From a virus, in the IMG/VR virus record IMGVR_UViG_3300045998_000153, positions 1 to 35,194 of that record: DNA of 35,194 nucleotides, one strand, 5' to 3'. The notes beneath the pieces were generated by a model. The model searched no databases. It had not been told where the DNA came from and was given only the letters and a program-made list of their open reading frames with translations. The position numbers and the translations under genes are program-made. Of the stretch, positions 15,484 to 22,527 are shown one piece after another. Each line of letters begins with the position of its first letter. The stretch's first letter is position 1.

Positions 15484-17439
15484 ATGGGAAAGCGCAGTCG
15501 CGGCTTCGGGCCGAGCCTGAGCTTTCCGAAGCAGAAGGGGTTCGATTCGGTCACCAGGCCGCAGAAGAGAAAATCGCCTGGCCTCTATCCGGAGGCGGGC
15601 GAAGGTGGCATTCGGGTGCCGACGCTCATCGAGAGCTACAACCGTGAGAGTGATCACTCTCGCTGGCTGCGGGGGATGGAGATCTGGCAGGACACTGCCG
15701 ACGACTCCTGGGTTGAACGCAAGCTTGGCTTGGTGGCGCACCTGAAGACGGGCCCGATCCTCGATGCGATCCCGCTGGTGACCTACCTGTTCCCGGGCAG
15801 GTCGTCGGGGGAATCAGCGTGGCACGTGACGCTCAGGCCACGGGGCGCTCTGACCCTGCCGGCTCCCATCGAAGCCGGCAGCGTGACGCTGGATCGGGGC
15901 GATCCGGATCCGAGCAAGCATCGACTGATCTACAACGTGCGCGGTGTGATCGATCGATCACGGCTGTCGGTGTGGACGTCGCTGATTGGGGACCAGTTCG
16001 AAGACTCCGCCCTGGGCCCGAAGTACCCGGATGACCTGGATCCACAGCCCACGGAGGCGGTGGCCTTCACTCTGGTGGAAGTGGACGTGAGCGGATTCCG
16101 GCTGATCTTCGACCTGTCGCGGCCGTTCGTGCGCCGGATAACGCCATCCCGGCTGTACTGGAAGCTGGGCACCTACAACCCCGGGAATCCGCTGAGGTGG
16201 AGGGACGACGGCTCTCGCCACCTCTGCTCGTCTCATCGGTTCGAGTGCAGCTGCCCCGACTACCAGGGACGACAGGTCGCCAACTTGCAGTCGAGGGAGG
16301 GGGTTTCAGAGAACTTCCCGATGCCGGCGGCGGGGCGGGATCCGGTGAAGGCATGGGAGCGGGAGTCGTTCGGCTACTCGAAGAAGTGGTTCGATCTTGA
16401 CCCCCGGGTGGATCGACGACGGGAGTGCAAGCACATTCATGCGGTCCGCTGGGAGGCGGAGGTCCCGTTTGACGAGCCGAGGGACACGCCGATCAGGAAC
16501 GACCCAGGGCTGATCGATCTGCGCAAGGCAATTGCCAGGGAGAGAGGCTTTGGGGATGTGCGGGACTTCTACGCCAAGCACATGGTCACCTTCGACCTGC
16601 TGCTGCTTGGCGTGGCGCCGGCCGTCGGCTTGCAGCTGGACGCGGATGGAGAGCTCCGGGGGGCAGAGGCGACGTTCAGGCCAGTGAACCGACCGATCCT
16701 CTGGACCGATGAAGAGATGCCGCTTTACTCCTGGTGCCGGCAGAACGACTGGTGGCTGCCTCGAGGGACGGCAGAGGTGTGGCTATTCGATCCGCCCTCT
16801 GGCGGATTTGTTCGCCAGCTGGGCAGCAGAGACGTGCTGGAGATCGTCTCTGTCAACGGTGTGGACGTCGAGATTCCACTGCCCGCCTTCCAGAGAGTGG
16901 CGCGCCTGGGGGTGACTCAGGGCACGCAGGGCCAGCTGCTGCTGAGGATGAGTACCTTGCGGTTCATTCGAGGCAAACTGACAGCTTTCGGCGGCCTCGG
17001 AAAGTCGCGCTTGGTCAAGGATGTCAATATCGCGGCGATCCTGAGCAGCACCGGTGGCCTCAGCGGGACGGTCTACAGCTACCCGGAGGCGAACCTTGGC
17101 GGCACGCTGAGCGGCCAAGGGCGGCTGAGCGGATTGGCGCTGTCGGCGATCAAGCTGCATGCGATCAGCGGGACTGTCACAGGTCAGGGCGGCCTCGGAG
17201 GGTCGACACTGCCCGAGGCAGTTCGGAAGCTCTTGATCGGGCCACTTGTCGGCCAGGGCGGGCTGGGGGAGTCGAGAGTGCGCATCCCGCCTCCGCGCCC
17301 CCTGCTTGGGGCGGTGACCGGCAGAGGCGGGACGGCGGGTACGCTCAGGGCTGCTCCAGCCGTGGACTACTTCGCCGACTGGGCGGTTCAGAACTACGGC
17401 TTCGAGTCCCTGGGCCTCATAGAGTGGTGGGGAAGCTGA
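15484..17439 (+). CDS. Tail-associated protein with SWIM-like zinc motif and GRG/GQG repeats, 651 aa
   Basis: The central part holds C255-S-C257 and C315-K-H317 within FECSCPDYQG and RRECKHIHAVRW, the CxC...CxH arrangement of a SWIM zinc finger, with an unusually long gap of 57 residues. The C-terminal quarter (about 505-630) is a series of Gly-rich units (FGGLGKSRL, SGQGRLSG, TGQGGLGGS, VGQGGLGES, TGRGGTAGT) like those in the 744-aa and 1850-aa proteins on the opposite strand. The N-terminus is basic. SWIM fingers usually bind DNA or protein; here a structural fold held by zinc is equally possible. The protein is certainly coding, and a tail role is inferred from the shared repeats. Confidence 0.82.
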   Translation: MGKRSRGFGPSLSFPKQKGFDSVTRPQKRKSPGLYPEAGEGGIRVPTLIESYNRESDHSRWLRGMEIWQDTADDSWVERKLGLVAHLKTGPILDAIPLVTYLFPGRSSGESAWHVTLRPRGALTLPAPIEAGSVTLDRGDPDPSKHRLIYNVRGVIDRSRLSVWTSLIGDQFEDSALGPKYPDDLDPQPTEAVAFTLVEVDVSGFRLIFDLSRPFVRRITPSRLYWKLGTYNPGNPLRWRDDGSRHLCSSHRFECSCPDYQGRQVANLQSREGVSENFPMPAAGRDPVKAWERESFGYSKKWFDLDPRVDRRRECKHIHAVRWEAEVPFDEPRDTPIRNDPGLIDLRKAIARERGFGDVRDFYAKHMVTFDLLLLGVAPAVGLQLDADGELRGAEATFRPVNRPILWTDEEMPLYSWCRQNDWWLPRGTAEVWLFDPPSGGFVRQLGSRDVLEIVSVNGVDVEIPLPAFQRVARLGVTQGTQGQLLLRMSTLRFIRGKLTAFGGLGKSRLVKDVNIAAILSSTGGLSGTVYSYPEANLGGTLSGQGRLSGLALSAIKLHAISGTVTGQGGLGGSTLPEAVRKLLIGPLVGQGGLGESRVRIPPPRPLLGAVTGRGGTAGTLRAAPAVDYFADWAVQNYGFESLGLIEWWGS

Positions 17440-17445
17440 AGATTT

Positions 17446-17805
17446 ATGCCTGCACCCAACCTTCGAGATCCGGCAACCGTCACAGGTAAGACGGCTGTGT
17501 ACGTTGTGACGAACGCGATGGGCACAGTGCTGTCGAACCCGGGCGCCAGTGGCAAGGTGATGCGGGTCAACTCGGTTTACTGCGCGAATATTGACGCAAA
17601 CCTGTTGGATGAGATCACATTGGTATTGACTCGTGGAGGAGTGAACTACCGTCTTGCCAGTGCGATGACCGTACCGGCAAGGGCAACGCAAGTCCTGGTG
17701 GCGCGTGAAGCGTATATTTATTTGGAAGAGGGGGACTCGCTGCAAGCTCAGGCTCTGACCAATAATCGTTTTGAGATTGTTGTTGGATACGAGGAGATAG
17801 CCTGA
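17446..17805 (+). CDS. Conserved small virion protein, 119 aa
   Basis: The start MPAPNLRDPATVTGKTAVYV and the end of the YEEIA type match a small structural protein that I know from cyanobacterial phages. There it occurs next to fibre genes with a beta-sandwich-like pattern (GKVMRVNSVYCANID, VPARATQVLVAREAYIYLEE). Its biochemical function is not established. It is coupled to the downstream LamG fibre gene by a TGATG junction, so the two may be made in equal amounts and assemble together. Confidence 0.8.
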   Translation: MPAPNLRDPATVTGKTAVYVVTNAMGTVLSNPGASGKVMRVNSVYCANIDANLLDEITLVLTRGGVNYRLASAMTVPARATQVLVAREAYIYLEEGDSLQAQALTNNRFEIVVGYEEIA

Positions 17806-18542
17806 TGCTTGGATTTAATGGGGGGCTGATTGGAGCCGCTCGAGGCAAACCTGAACCGTACAACGGCTCAGGCTTATGGCTGCCGAATGAGCAGGGCCTG
17901 CTCAGGCGCAGTGGTACTTGGCCAATGGGCAATGATCCCTTTGCCGATGATGTGGTCCTCCTGTTGATGATGGAGGGAGAAGACGGTTCGACGACTTTTA
18001 TAGACACAGGAACCGGAGCGAGGACGATAACCAGGTCAGGAACCTGCGTTATCAGCACCGCAGAGAAGTATTCTGGGTCTTCTAGTTATTTGGGGAATGT
18101 AAATTCAAGACTGGATTTTCCCGAGGTAGTATTTCCTGGGGATTTTACCGTAGAGATGTTTCTCAGGGCTACGTCGTTGAGTGGTATACGAGCGTTCACG
18201 GGACATACGGGAGGGAACAGGCAGATGCGATTGTCCCCAAACCTTTTCGTGTATTATGATGGGGCTTCTATCTGCAACAGAACGCCTACTCAAGGAGCGC
18301 CTCTGATAGACACTTGGTATCATTTTGCCTGGACGAGAGAAGGGACGTTGCATAGGGTCTTTTGGAATGGAGTGGAGCAGTCATCTCTTGCACTGGGAGG
18401 CAACATTGCGCTAAATGTTATCGGTGCCGGCTACGTGGGCGGCAACCAGTGGCCAGGGTATATCGATGCAGTGCGTTTTACGGCTGCTTGTCGTTATACG
18501 GAAGACTTTGAAATGCCAGATGGAGTATGGATTGCGCCATAA
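17805..18542 (+). CDS. LamG-domain tail fibre protein, 245 aa
   Basis: The N-terminal 40 residues (MLGFNGGLIGAARGKPEP, SGLWLPNEQGLLRRSGTWP) form a conserved virion-anchoring head that I associate with cyanobacterial phage fibres. From about residue 48 the protein is one LamG jelly-roll: a DDVVLLLMMEGEDGS start, FTVEMFLRATS, the HFAWTREGTLHRVFWNG strand pair, and the closing PGYIDAVRFTAACRYTEDF. The anchor is GC-rich like the rest of the genome while the LamG part is clearly richer in A and T, which suggests that the binding domain was exchanged. It is the last gene of the virion unit, and its end overlaps the convergent gene by 49 bases. Confidence 0.88.
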   Translation: MLGFNGGLIGAARGKPEPYNGSGLWLPNEQGLLRRSGTWPMGNDPFADDVVLLLMMEGEDGSTTFIDTGTGARTITRSGTCVISTAEKYSGSSSYLGNVNSRLDFPEVVFPGDFTVEMFLRATSLSGIRAFTGHTGGNRQMRLSPNLFVYYDGASICNRTPTQGAPLIDTWYHFAWTREGTLHRVFWNGVEQSSLALGGNIALNVIGAGYVGGNQWPGYIDAVRFTAACRYTEDFEMPDGVWIAP

Positions 18543-19180
18543 GGAAGAGATTCAGTCGTCTCGTGGAACCAGGAGCGCCCCCACAGGACGATGGGGCCTA
18601 GGGCGATCAGCCCTTCGTAGAGCTGGGCCCCTGTCCAGTGCATGGTGTTGGTCCAGCGGAAGCGTCCGATGCAGCCTCCTTCGGAGTCGATCCAGAAGCC
18701 TGGGACTGGCTTGTCGTCGTAGCGGGCGCATCCGTGAGTGATTTTGAAGTCGCTGATGTAGCCCTTGCGGGGGTGGTGATGCCAGTCGACCGTGAAGTCG
18801 CTTCCTTCCGCCTGGGTCACGAAGTGACGATGCTTCCATTCGTCGGGGATGGATGACCAGTCGGACTCAAGGAAGCGGGTCTGCTGAAAAGGATCCGCAG
18901 CTCGAGGGATGAGATCGAGTGGGGGTCCTGGTATCGGCCAAGGCTCGATGGGGCTTGAGGGGGGCGGAAGTGTCGGGTGCTGAGGGGAAGGGAAGAGGTC
19001 TTCTCGAAGAACAAAGTCTTCGCATCGATCGGCGCTGACGTCCGAGGGTGGGCCATGCTCTCCTGCCTCCAGACCTTCGAGGTCTTCAGGAAATGGGGTG
19101 TGGCGCTGGCAGAAAGAGCAGATCACTTCGTCTGCTCCCAGGCAGCGCCACCAGATAGTGGGTGGCTCAGGTGGCGTCAT
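18494..19180 (-). CDS. Hypothetical protein with N-terminal Cys motif, 228 aa
   Basis: The ATG at 19180 overlaps the upstream gene by 14 bases. The N-terminus carries WWRCLGADEVICSFCQRHTP, a possible zinc-binding Cys cluster. A proline-rich acidic linker (about 30-90) follows, then a compact C-terminal domain rich in Trp, His and Gly (FTVDWHHHPRKGYISDFK, GFWIDSEGGCIGRFRWT, ALGPIVLWGRSWFHET). I do not recognise the family. The C-terminal 49 bases run into the fibre gene on the other strand. Confidence 0.72.
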   Translation of the reverse strand: MTPPEPPTIWWRCLGADEVICSFCQRHTPFPEDLEGLEAGEHGPPSDVSADRCEDFVLREDLFPSPQHPTLPPPSSPIEPWPIPGPPLDLIPRAADPFQQTRFLESDWSSIPDEWKHRHFVTQAEGSDFTVDWHHHPRKGYISDFKITHGCARYDDKPVPGFWIDSEGGCIGRFRWTNTMHWTGAQLYEGLIALGPIVLWGRSWFHETTESLPYGAIHTPSGISKSSV

Positions 19181-19610
19181 CGTGCTTCATGAAAGGGGTG
19201 TCGTCCGGGCCCGTGAAGCGATCGTCTTCACCCCAGCCGTTGCGTTGGTATTCCATGAGGAACAGCAAACAGCAGCCGGCATGGGCCAGGTGAGAGAAGC
19301 CGGTCTCAGGATCCTTGTCCTCGCCTCTCCACCAGGCGAAGATGTGCCGGCAGAGGGCGGCGAAGTACCGGCCCCAGCGAGCGCCTCGGCACCAGTTGTT
19401 GGCTTCGTACTTGATGGCGCCGTAGGTGAGGACCTCTCCGATTTCCTCGATGGCAGCGAAAGGAATGAGCTCGAGACGGGTCTTGGGCTTCTGCTGGAAG
19501 GGCAGGTTCAGCTCGCCTATGGCGGCGAGGGTGCTGGGCTTGGTGATTGGGGCTGGCACACTGGATGGATGTCTGCAGCTCACCGTAGGTGATCGCAAGT
19601 CGCAAGTCAA
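19167..19610 (-). CDS. DUF5664-type dATP/dGTP diphosphohydrolase-like protein, 147 aa
   Basis: Residues about 45-125 match the DUF5664 family (dATP/dGTP diphosphohydrolase N-terminal type): LELIPFAAIEEIGEVLTYGA, YEANNWCRG, YFAALCRHIFAWWRGEDKDP, then GFSHLAHAGCCLLFLMEY. The all-alpha MazG-like fold with paired Glu and Asp residues hydrolyses nucleoside triphosphates to monophosphates using Mg2+. With the phage RNR, ThyX and dCMP deaminase it would tune the dNTP pool. The start is uncertain: a TTG at 19610 or a GTG at 19559, which gives a shorter N-terminus of MPAPITKPST type. Family membership is fairly sure; substrate is inferred from the family name. Confidence 0.8.
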   Translation of the reverse strand: MTCDLRSPTVSCRHPSSVPAPITKPSTLAAIGELNLPFQQKPKTRLELIPFAAIEEIGEVLTYGAIKYEANNWCRGARWGRYFAALCRHIFAWWRGEDKDPETGFSHLAHAGCCLLFLMEYQRNGWGEDDRFTGPDDTPFMKHDDAT

Positions 19611-19648
19611 TTGAGCTCTCTAAAAGGGTGAGGGCGGCGGGCGCCCTG

Positions 19649-19870
19649 ATGGCAGCTCGTGAGCTCCTGGTGCGGATTGCCAAGAGTGGCCGGAAGCCGA
19701 TCTCCATCACTTCGTTGCGCCATGAGGCGCTCTGGCTGCTGAGGAACCTGCCGGAGGAAGAGGAGCTGCTGGTACTGGTGCAGGAAGGGCTGGGGGTTGA
19801 GCTCGATCGCCAGCTGATGCCGCCGATAGAATCGCCGGAGCATCTCACAGATCAGGGGCCCCGAGCATGA
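19649..19870 (+). CDS. Small helical protein, 73 aa
   Basis: I take the ATG at 19649 (MAARELLVRIAKSGRKPISI); a GTG at 19628 or 19589 is also in frame, but the latter lies inside the divergent gene. The stop overlaps the next ATG (ATGA), which supports the gene. It is helical and Leu-rich (HEALWLLRNLPEEEELLVLV), with no recognised family. It leads the small unit that contains the Gly-rich protein and the thermonuclease. Confidence 0.62.
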   Translation: MAARELLVRIAKSGRKPISITSLRHEALWLLRNLPEEEELLVLVQEGLGVELDRQLMPPIESPEHLTDQGPRA

Positions 19871-20391
19871 ACCGAGCGCTGGTGGCTGGAGGCCTGGGTG
19901 GGGCGACAGGGGCGGTACTGGGTCAGACCCTTGCGCACGATTCTGAGGACTATCTGGCCGATGAGTTGAACAGCATCGGAGCGGAGTACAGGTCCCTACC
20001 TCCGAGCACGCAGGAGGCGACTCGACTGATCACATCCCAGCCGCCGGCGATCCGAGAGATGCTGAACCACGTCCTTGCTGGCGCTCCGGCAGATCAGGTG
20101 ATTGCTGCAGTGCCAGGCCTGACTGCCGAGCAGAAGAAGCTGGTTCAGGCTGCCGGGGAGCTCAGGGCCAATGCTCCGAACGAGAGCGGCCTCGTGCTTG
20201 CGATGACAAGCAAGATCGACGGGTACGAGAAAAGCCTGGCAGCCAGCGGACTGAACGGCGGTGATGTCGCCCAGGCGGCTCATGCCGGCACGGCAGGGGT
20301 CAGCGCGATCCCTGCGATCCTGGGTGCCGCTGGCCTGGGCAGTGGCGCTGCCTTGCTGAGCGAGGTGATGCGTCGGCGGGGCGGGCAGTGA
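19867..20391 (+). CDS. Glycine-zipper-like protein, possibly virion-associated, 174 aa
   Basis: The N-terminus (ALVAGGLGGATGAVLGQTLA) and the C-terminal part (GVSAIPAILGAAGLGSGAAL, then LLSEVMRRRGG) are Gly and Ala-rich amphipathic or membrane-inserting helices of glycine-zipper type. The middle (40-120) is helical, with LPPSTQEATRL and VPGLTAEQKKLVQAAGEL. Such a layout occurs in internal virion proteins that help DNA pass membranes, but also in many unrelated proteins. It is joined by overlaps to the gene before it (ATGA) and to the thermonuclease after it (GTGA). Confidence 0.7.
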   Translation: MNRALVAGGLGGATGAVLGQTLAHDSEDYLADELNSIGAEYRSLPPSTQEATRLITSQPPAIREMLNHVLAGAPADQVIAAVPGLTAEQKKLVQAAGELRANAPNESGLVLAMTSKIDGYEKSLAASGLNGGDVAQAAHAGTAGVSAIPAILGAAGLGSGAALLSEVMRRRGGQ

Positions 20392-20741
20392 GGGACAGGC
20401 TCTACAACTACCGGGTGGTCTCAGGCAGCATCCGGGTCATTGATGGCGACTCTCTCGAGCTCTCAGTTGACGTTGGGTTCTCGATGCAGGCCAACAGGTT
20501 GCGGATCAGGCTGCTGGGGATCGATTGCCCTGAACGCCGGGAAGAGGGGTGGAACGAGGCAGGCGATTTTACCCGGGAGTGGATCGGGGACGGGGAGGGG
20601 GTGATGGTGAAAACGCACCGACAGGACGGCTTTGGTCGGTGGTTGGGCGATGTCTTTCGAGAGGACGAGGACGGAAGGGCGGTCGACCTGGGGCGAGCCC
20701 TGATGGACGCGGGGCACGCGATGGTCTGGCGGCGAGCGTAA
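20388..20741 (+). CDS. Thermonuclease (SNase family), 117 aa
   Basis: This is a staphylococcal-nuclease-type enzyme that cuts DNA and RNA using Ca2+. The catalytic set is complete: R41 and E49 in RLLGIDCPE, R84 in DGFGRWLGDV, and D21 in VIDGDSLELS for the metal. At 117 aa it is a minimal version of the fold, with no signal peptide, so it acts inside the cell or in the virion. It starts with a GTG in a GTGA overlap with the Gly-rich gene. Possible roles are host DNA breakdown for nucleotide recycling, which fits the phage's nucleotide genes. Confidence 0.9.
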   Translation: MRDRLYNYRVVSGSIRVIDGDSLELSVDVGFSMQANRLRIRLLGIDCPERREEGWNEAGDFTREWIGDGEGVMVKTHRQDGFGRWLGDVFREDEDGRAVDLGRALMDAGHAMVWRRA

Positions 20742-20761
20742 GGGAAGCAGTGGGTAGGTAC

Positions 20762-20767
20762 TAGATT
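20762..20767 (+). promoter_or_regulatory. -10 candidate TAGATT
   Basis: TAGATT lies 33 bases before the ATG at 20801, after the thermonuclease stop. It fits the TAGRNT pattern and supports the small downstream gene as a separate unit. Confidence 0.3.
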
Positions 20768-20800
20768 TCATCTGCCCATCTTGCTTGCTCCTTCCAGGTG

Positions 20801-21037
20801 ATGCGATACGCCAACGGGCCGATTGCGATGGTTGATGGCCAGCCAGTCAGCCTGAGCGATCTCGCTCAGAGGTATCTGGCGGGTGATCACGTGGTCAATG
20901 GCGGTCCTGAAATCGGACTGTTCTGGGCTTCGAACATCCAGGCGCATAACCCTCATCGGCCGTTGGCGGAAGGTCTTGCGCTGATTGACTCGGTGGACAC
21001 TGGCACCCGTTTTCGACCGAGAGGCGAAAGCCTGTAG
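20801..21037 (+). CDS. Small hypothetical protein, 78 aa
   Basis: The ATG at 20801 follows a GTG in the same frame at 20798. The product (MRYANGPIAMVDGQPVSLSD, DLAQRYLAGDHVVNGGPEIG) has normal codon use for this genome and no recognised domain. An overlapping minus-strand frame (20768-20956) is less protein-like. It ends three bases before the end of the convergent operon. Moderate confidence. Confidence 0.58.
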   Translation: MRYANGPIAMVDGQPVSLSDLAQRYLAGDHVVNGGPEIGLFWASNIQAHNPHRPLAEGLALIDSVDTGTRFRPRGESL

Positions 21038-21040
21038 GCC

Positions 21041-21253
21041 TCAGCCCTTGTTCCAGCTCGCGGCGTTGCGGGCGAAGTTGGCCTTCTTGACCAGCTTGGG
21101 GGAGTGCTCGTCCTTGTGGGCAAGGATGTGCCGGGCGTACTCCTGGACGCCCATGCCGGCCTTGGTGGCGGCGGCAGTGAAGCTGCCTTTGGTGCCGCCC
21201 TGGCTCATGGCGATACCCATGCGTTCGCCGGCCATCCGTCGCTTGGCCATCAT
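21041..21253 (-). CDS. Conserved small phage protein, 70 aa
   Basis: Two consecutive ATGs (21253 and 21250) could start it. The central and C-terminal part GSFTAAATKAGMGVQEYARH, followed by ILAHKDEHSPKLVKKANFAR and NAASWNKG, matches a small basic protein family that recurs in cyanobacterial phages and often lacks any annotation. It is probably helical and basic. It is the last gene of a six-gene minus-strand operon of tiny proteins. Confidence 0.75.
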   Translation of the reverse strand: MMAKRRMAGERMGIAMSQGGTKGSFTAAATKAGMGVQEYARHILAHKDEHSPKLVKKANFARNAASWNKG

Positions 21254-21269
21254 CTTGGAGCGGGGACCT

Positions 21270-21491
21270 TCAGATTACTCCGTGAGCTCGGGTGTTCCAT
21301 TCCTTCAGGGCGCGTTGCTCGGCAAATTCGCGCCACTCCTGAAGGGTGCCGTCGCCGCTGGTTTGGGAGCGGACTTCACAGGCGGAAGCGCCGCAGTTCT
21401 TGCAGACTGCCATGACCCAGCGAAGCCCATCGGACCACTGAAAGGTGATTTCTGTTTGCCCGCAGAAGGGACAGGGCAGCGGCTCGGTCAT
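21270..21491 (-). CDS. Lar-like zinc-ribbon protein, 73 aa
   Basis: LPCPFCGQTEI near the start, CKNCGASA in the middle and a final ALKEWNTRA are the marks of the Lar restriction-alleviation family: two CxxC zinc knuckles followed by an EWNxR helix. In Rac prophage, Lar modulates type I restriction-modification; many phage members have no tested role. The start codon overlaps the previous stop (ATGA). A second member of the family lies at 24741-24947 on the plus strand. Confidence 0.82.
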   Translation of the reverse strand: MTEPLPCPFCGQTEITFQWSDGLRWVMAVCKNCGASACEVRSQTSGDGTLQEWREFAEQRALKEWNTRAHGVI

Positions 21492-21694
21492 GTCAGGTAG
21501 GTGATGTGGTAGGTGGGGTGGAAGTGCATGGGGGCCCGTTGAGGCGGAGTGTCAACGCGCACGCGAAGGAGGGTGCTGGAGGTGCCGATGATCTTGCCTT
21601 CGTAGCGGTGGTGGCCGTCGTCAAAGACGATGCGCATGCCCCGCTTGGCTGGCACGCCGTACGTCTTTCGGATGTACTCCATGGAGCCTGGCAT
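21488..21694 (-). CDS. Small conserved hypothetical protein, 68 aa
   Basis: The ATG at 21694 shares its A with the upstream TGA, and the stop overlaps the next ATG, so both ends are fixed by the operon. The product has MEYIRKTYGVPAKRGMRIVF then a KIIGTSSTLLRVRVD strand pair and a FHPTYHITYL end, the pattern of a small SH3-like beta-barrel. I have seen related small proteins in phage genomes, without known function. Long frame extensions upstream are shadows of the neighbouring gene. Confidence 0.78.
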   Translation of the reverse strand: MPGSMEYIRKTYGVPAKRGMRIVFDDGHHRYEGKIIGTSSTLLRVRVDTPPQRAPMHFHPTYHITYLT

Positions 21695-21990
21695 CAGCGG
21701 GAGAAGCGGACGGTGTAGCCCTTCAGGTAGCCGGAGCAGACGTAGCCCTTGACCTGTCGGCCAGAGGGATTGGTTGCCGAGAAGCGCATGGCGAAGGTGT
21801 CGTCGTCTCCGCAGCCGAAGCCCTGGAAGCCTTGGAGAGTGATGTTGGTGTAGCCCTGCTCTTCGAGGATGGCCTGAGATCCGTCCGAGATGTAGCCCAT
21901 GTGACCCCAGATGGCGAGGACCACCAGGGAAATGAGGGCGATGGGGACGATGCGGTCTTCGGCGAATTGCCTGACCTTCTTGAAGTTCAT
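21694..21990 (-). CDS. Small membrane-anchored phage protein, 98 aa
   Basis: Residues 14-31 ([18 protein letters not shown]) form one membrane segment after a short basic N-terminus. The outer part is Gly and Cys-containing: [20 protein letters not shown], then [14 protein letters not shown]. This pattern matches a small conserved family found in phages and bacteria, with an LExxGYTNI start and a C-terminal VCSGxLKGxTxRF. The two Cys are probably paired outside the cytoplasm. A role in the host envelope, for example in excluding other phages, is possible but not shown. Confidence 0.8.
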   Translation of the reverse strand: MNFKKVRQFAEDRIVPIALISLVVLAIWGHMGYISDGSQAILEEQGYTNITLQGFQGFGCGDDDTFAMRFSATNPSGRQVKGYVCSGYLKGYTVRFSR

Positions 21991-22277
21991 GTCTGCAAGG
22001 GTGGTTCTGGGGGTTCGATGCCGTAGATCTCTTCAACGGACCACTGGTTGGAGGAGTCGTCGGAGAGGCTCTGGATTCTGACCTGATCGATTGGGACGCG
22101 TCTGTTCAGGTCAGCCTGCTCTTGCGGGGTAGGCGGACGGAAGTTCCGGTGGAACTGGTCCAGGTCGTTGACTCGCTTCCAGTAGGCGACACGATCCTTT
22201 TCGCCCTCTGGGGTGAGGTGGAGCTCGGGGGAGTCGAGGATCTTGGGTTTGCGCAAGCCGAGGGGATCAAACGACAC
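21987..22277 (-). CDS. Hypothetical protein, 96 aa
   Basis: The GTG at 22277 gives [20 protein letters not shown], overlapping the HTH gene by 11 bases; a longer version reading into that gene is unlikely. It is highly charged and helical ([20 protein letters not shown]) with a proline-rich end. There is no recognised family. It is second in the minus-strand operon, and its stop overlaps the next start (ATGA). Confidence 0.7.
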   Translation of the reverse strand: MSFDPLGLRKPKILDSPELHLTPEGEKDRVAYWKRVNDLDQFHRNFRPPTPQEQADLNRRVPIDQVRIQSLSDDSSNQWSVEEIYGIEPPEPPLQT

Positions 22278-22467
22278 GGAACACCTCTCGGACGGCTTGC
22301 TCGTTCCAGCGCAGGTGACCGTTGCGTCCGCTGGCTGGGTTCTTGCGAACGAAGTGGACGCCATCTCGCATCATGGTTCGCTTGGCCCGGTAGAGGGTGG
22401 ACAGGCTGACGTCCAGCCGTTTGATCATCTGGTCGGTCGTCAGCCAGACAATGGCCTTGGCAGTCAT
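22267..22467 (-). CDS. Small HTH DNA-binding protein, 66 aa
   Basis: Residues 9-39 ([20 protein letters not shown], then [15 protein letters not shown]) form an excisionase or AlpA-type helix-turn-helix followed by a wing with [17 protein letters not shown]. The protein is basic and small. As the first gene of a divergent early-type operon, facing the lysin gene across a 58-base gap, it may control both promoters; this is inference from position. Confidence 0.8.
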   Translation of the reverse strand: MTAKAIVWLTTDQMIKRLDVSLSTLYRAKRTMMRDGVHFVRKNPASGRNGHLRWNEQAVREVFRVV

Positions 22468-22489
22468 AGGGAGCTCTCTGGTCGACTGA

Positions 22490-22495
22490 ATCTTA
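22490..22495 (-). promoter_or_regulatory. -10 candidate TAAGAT for the HTH operon
   Basis: On the minus strand TAAGAT stands 22 bases before the ATG at 22467, giving a leader of about 16 bases. It sits in the divergent gap, back to back with a plus-strand TAGGAT. Confidence 0.4.
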
Positions 22496-22521
22496 CGTCA
22501 GCTTTGGTCTGAGGACGACCG

Positions 22522-22527
22522 TAGGAT
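22522..22527 (+). promoter_or_regulatory. -10 candidate TAGGAT at the lysin start
   Basis: TAGGAT overlaps the ATG at 22526. If it is the -10, that ATG would not be transcribed, and translation would begin at the GTG at 22550. The box thus bears on which lysin start is real. Confidence 0.4.

Noticed and set aside
19827-19832. TAGAAT before the gene at 19867
   Set aside because: It lies inside the coding part of the preceding gene, which is joined to this one by an ATGA overlap, so a chance match is more likely.
20768-20956. 62-codon minus-strand frame
   Set aside because: It overlaps the more protein-like plus-strand gene at 20801, has no coupling to neighbours, and lies beyond the end of the minus-strand operon.
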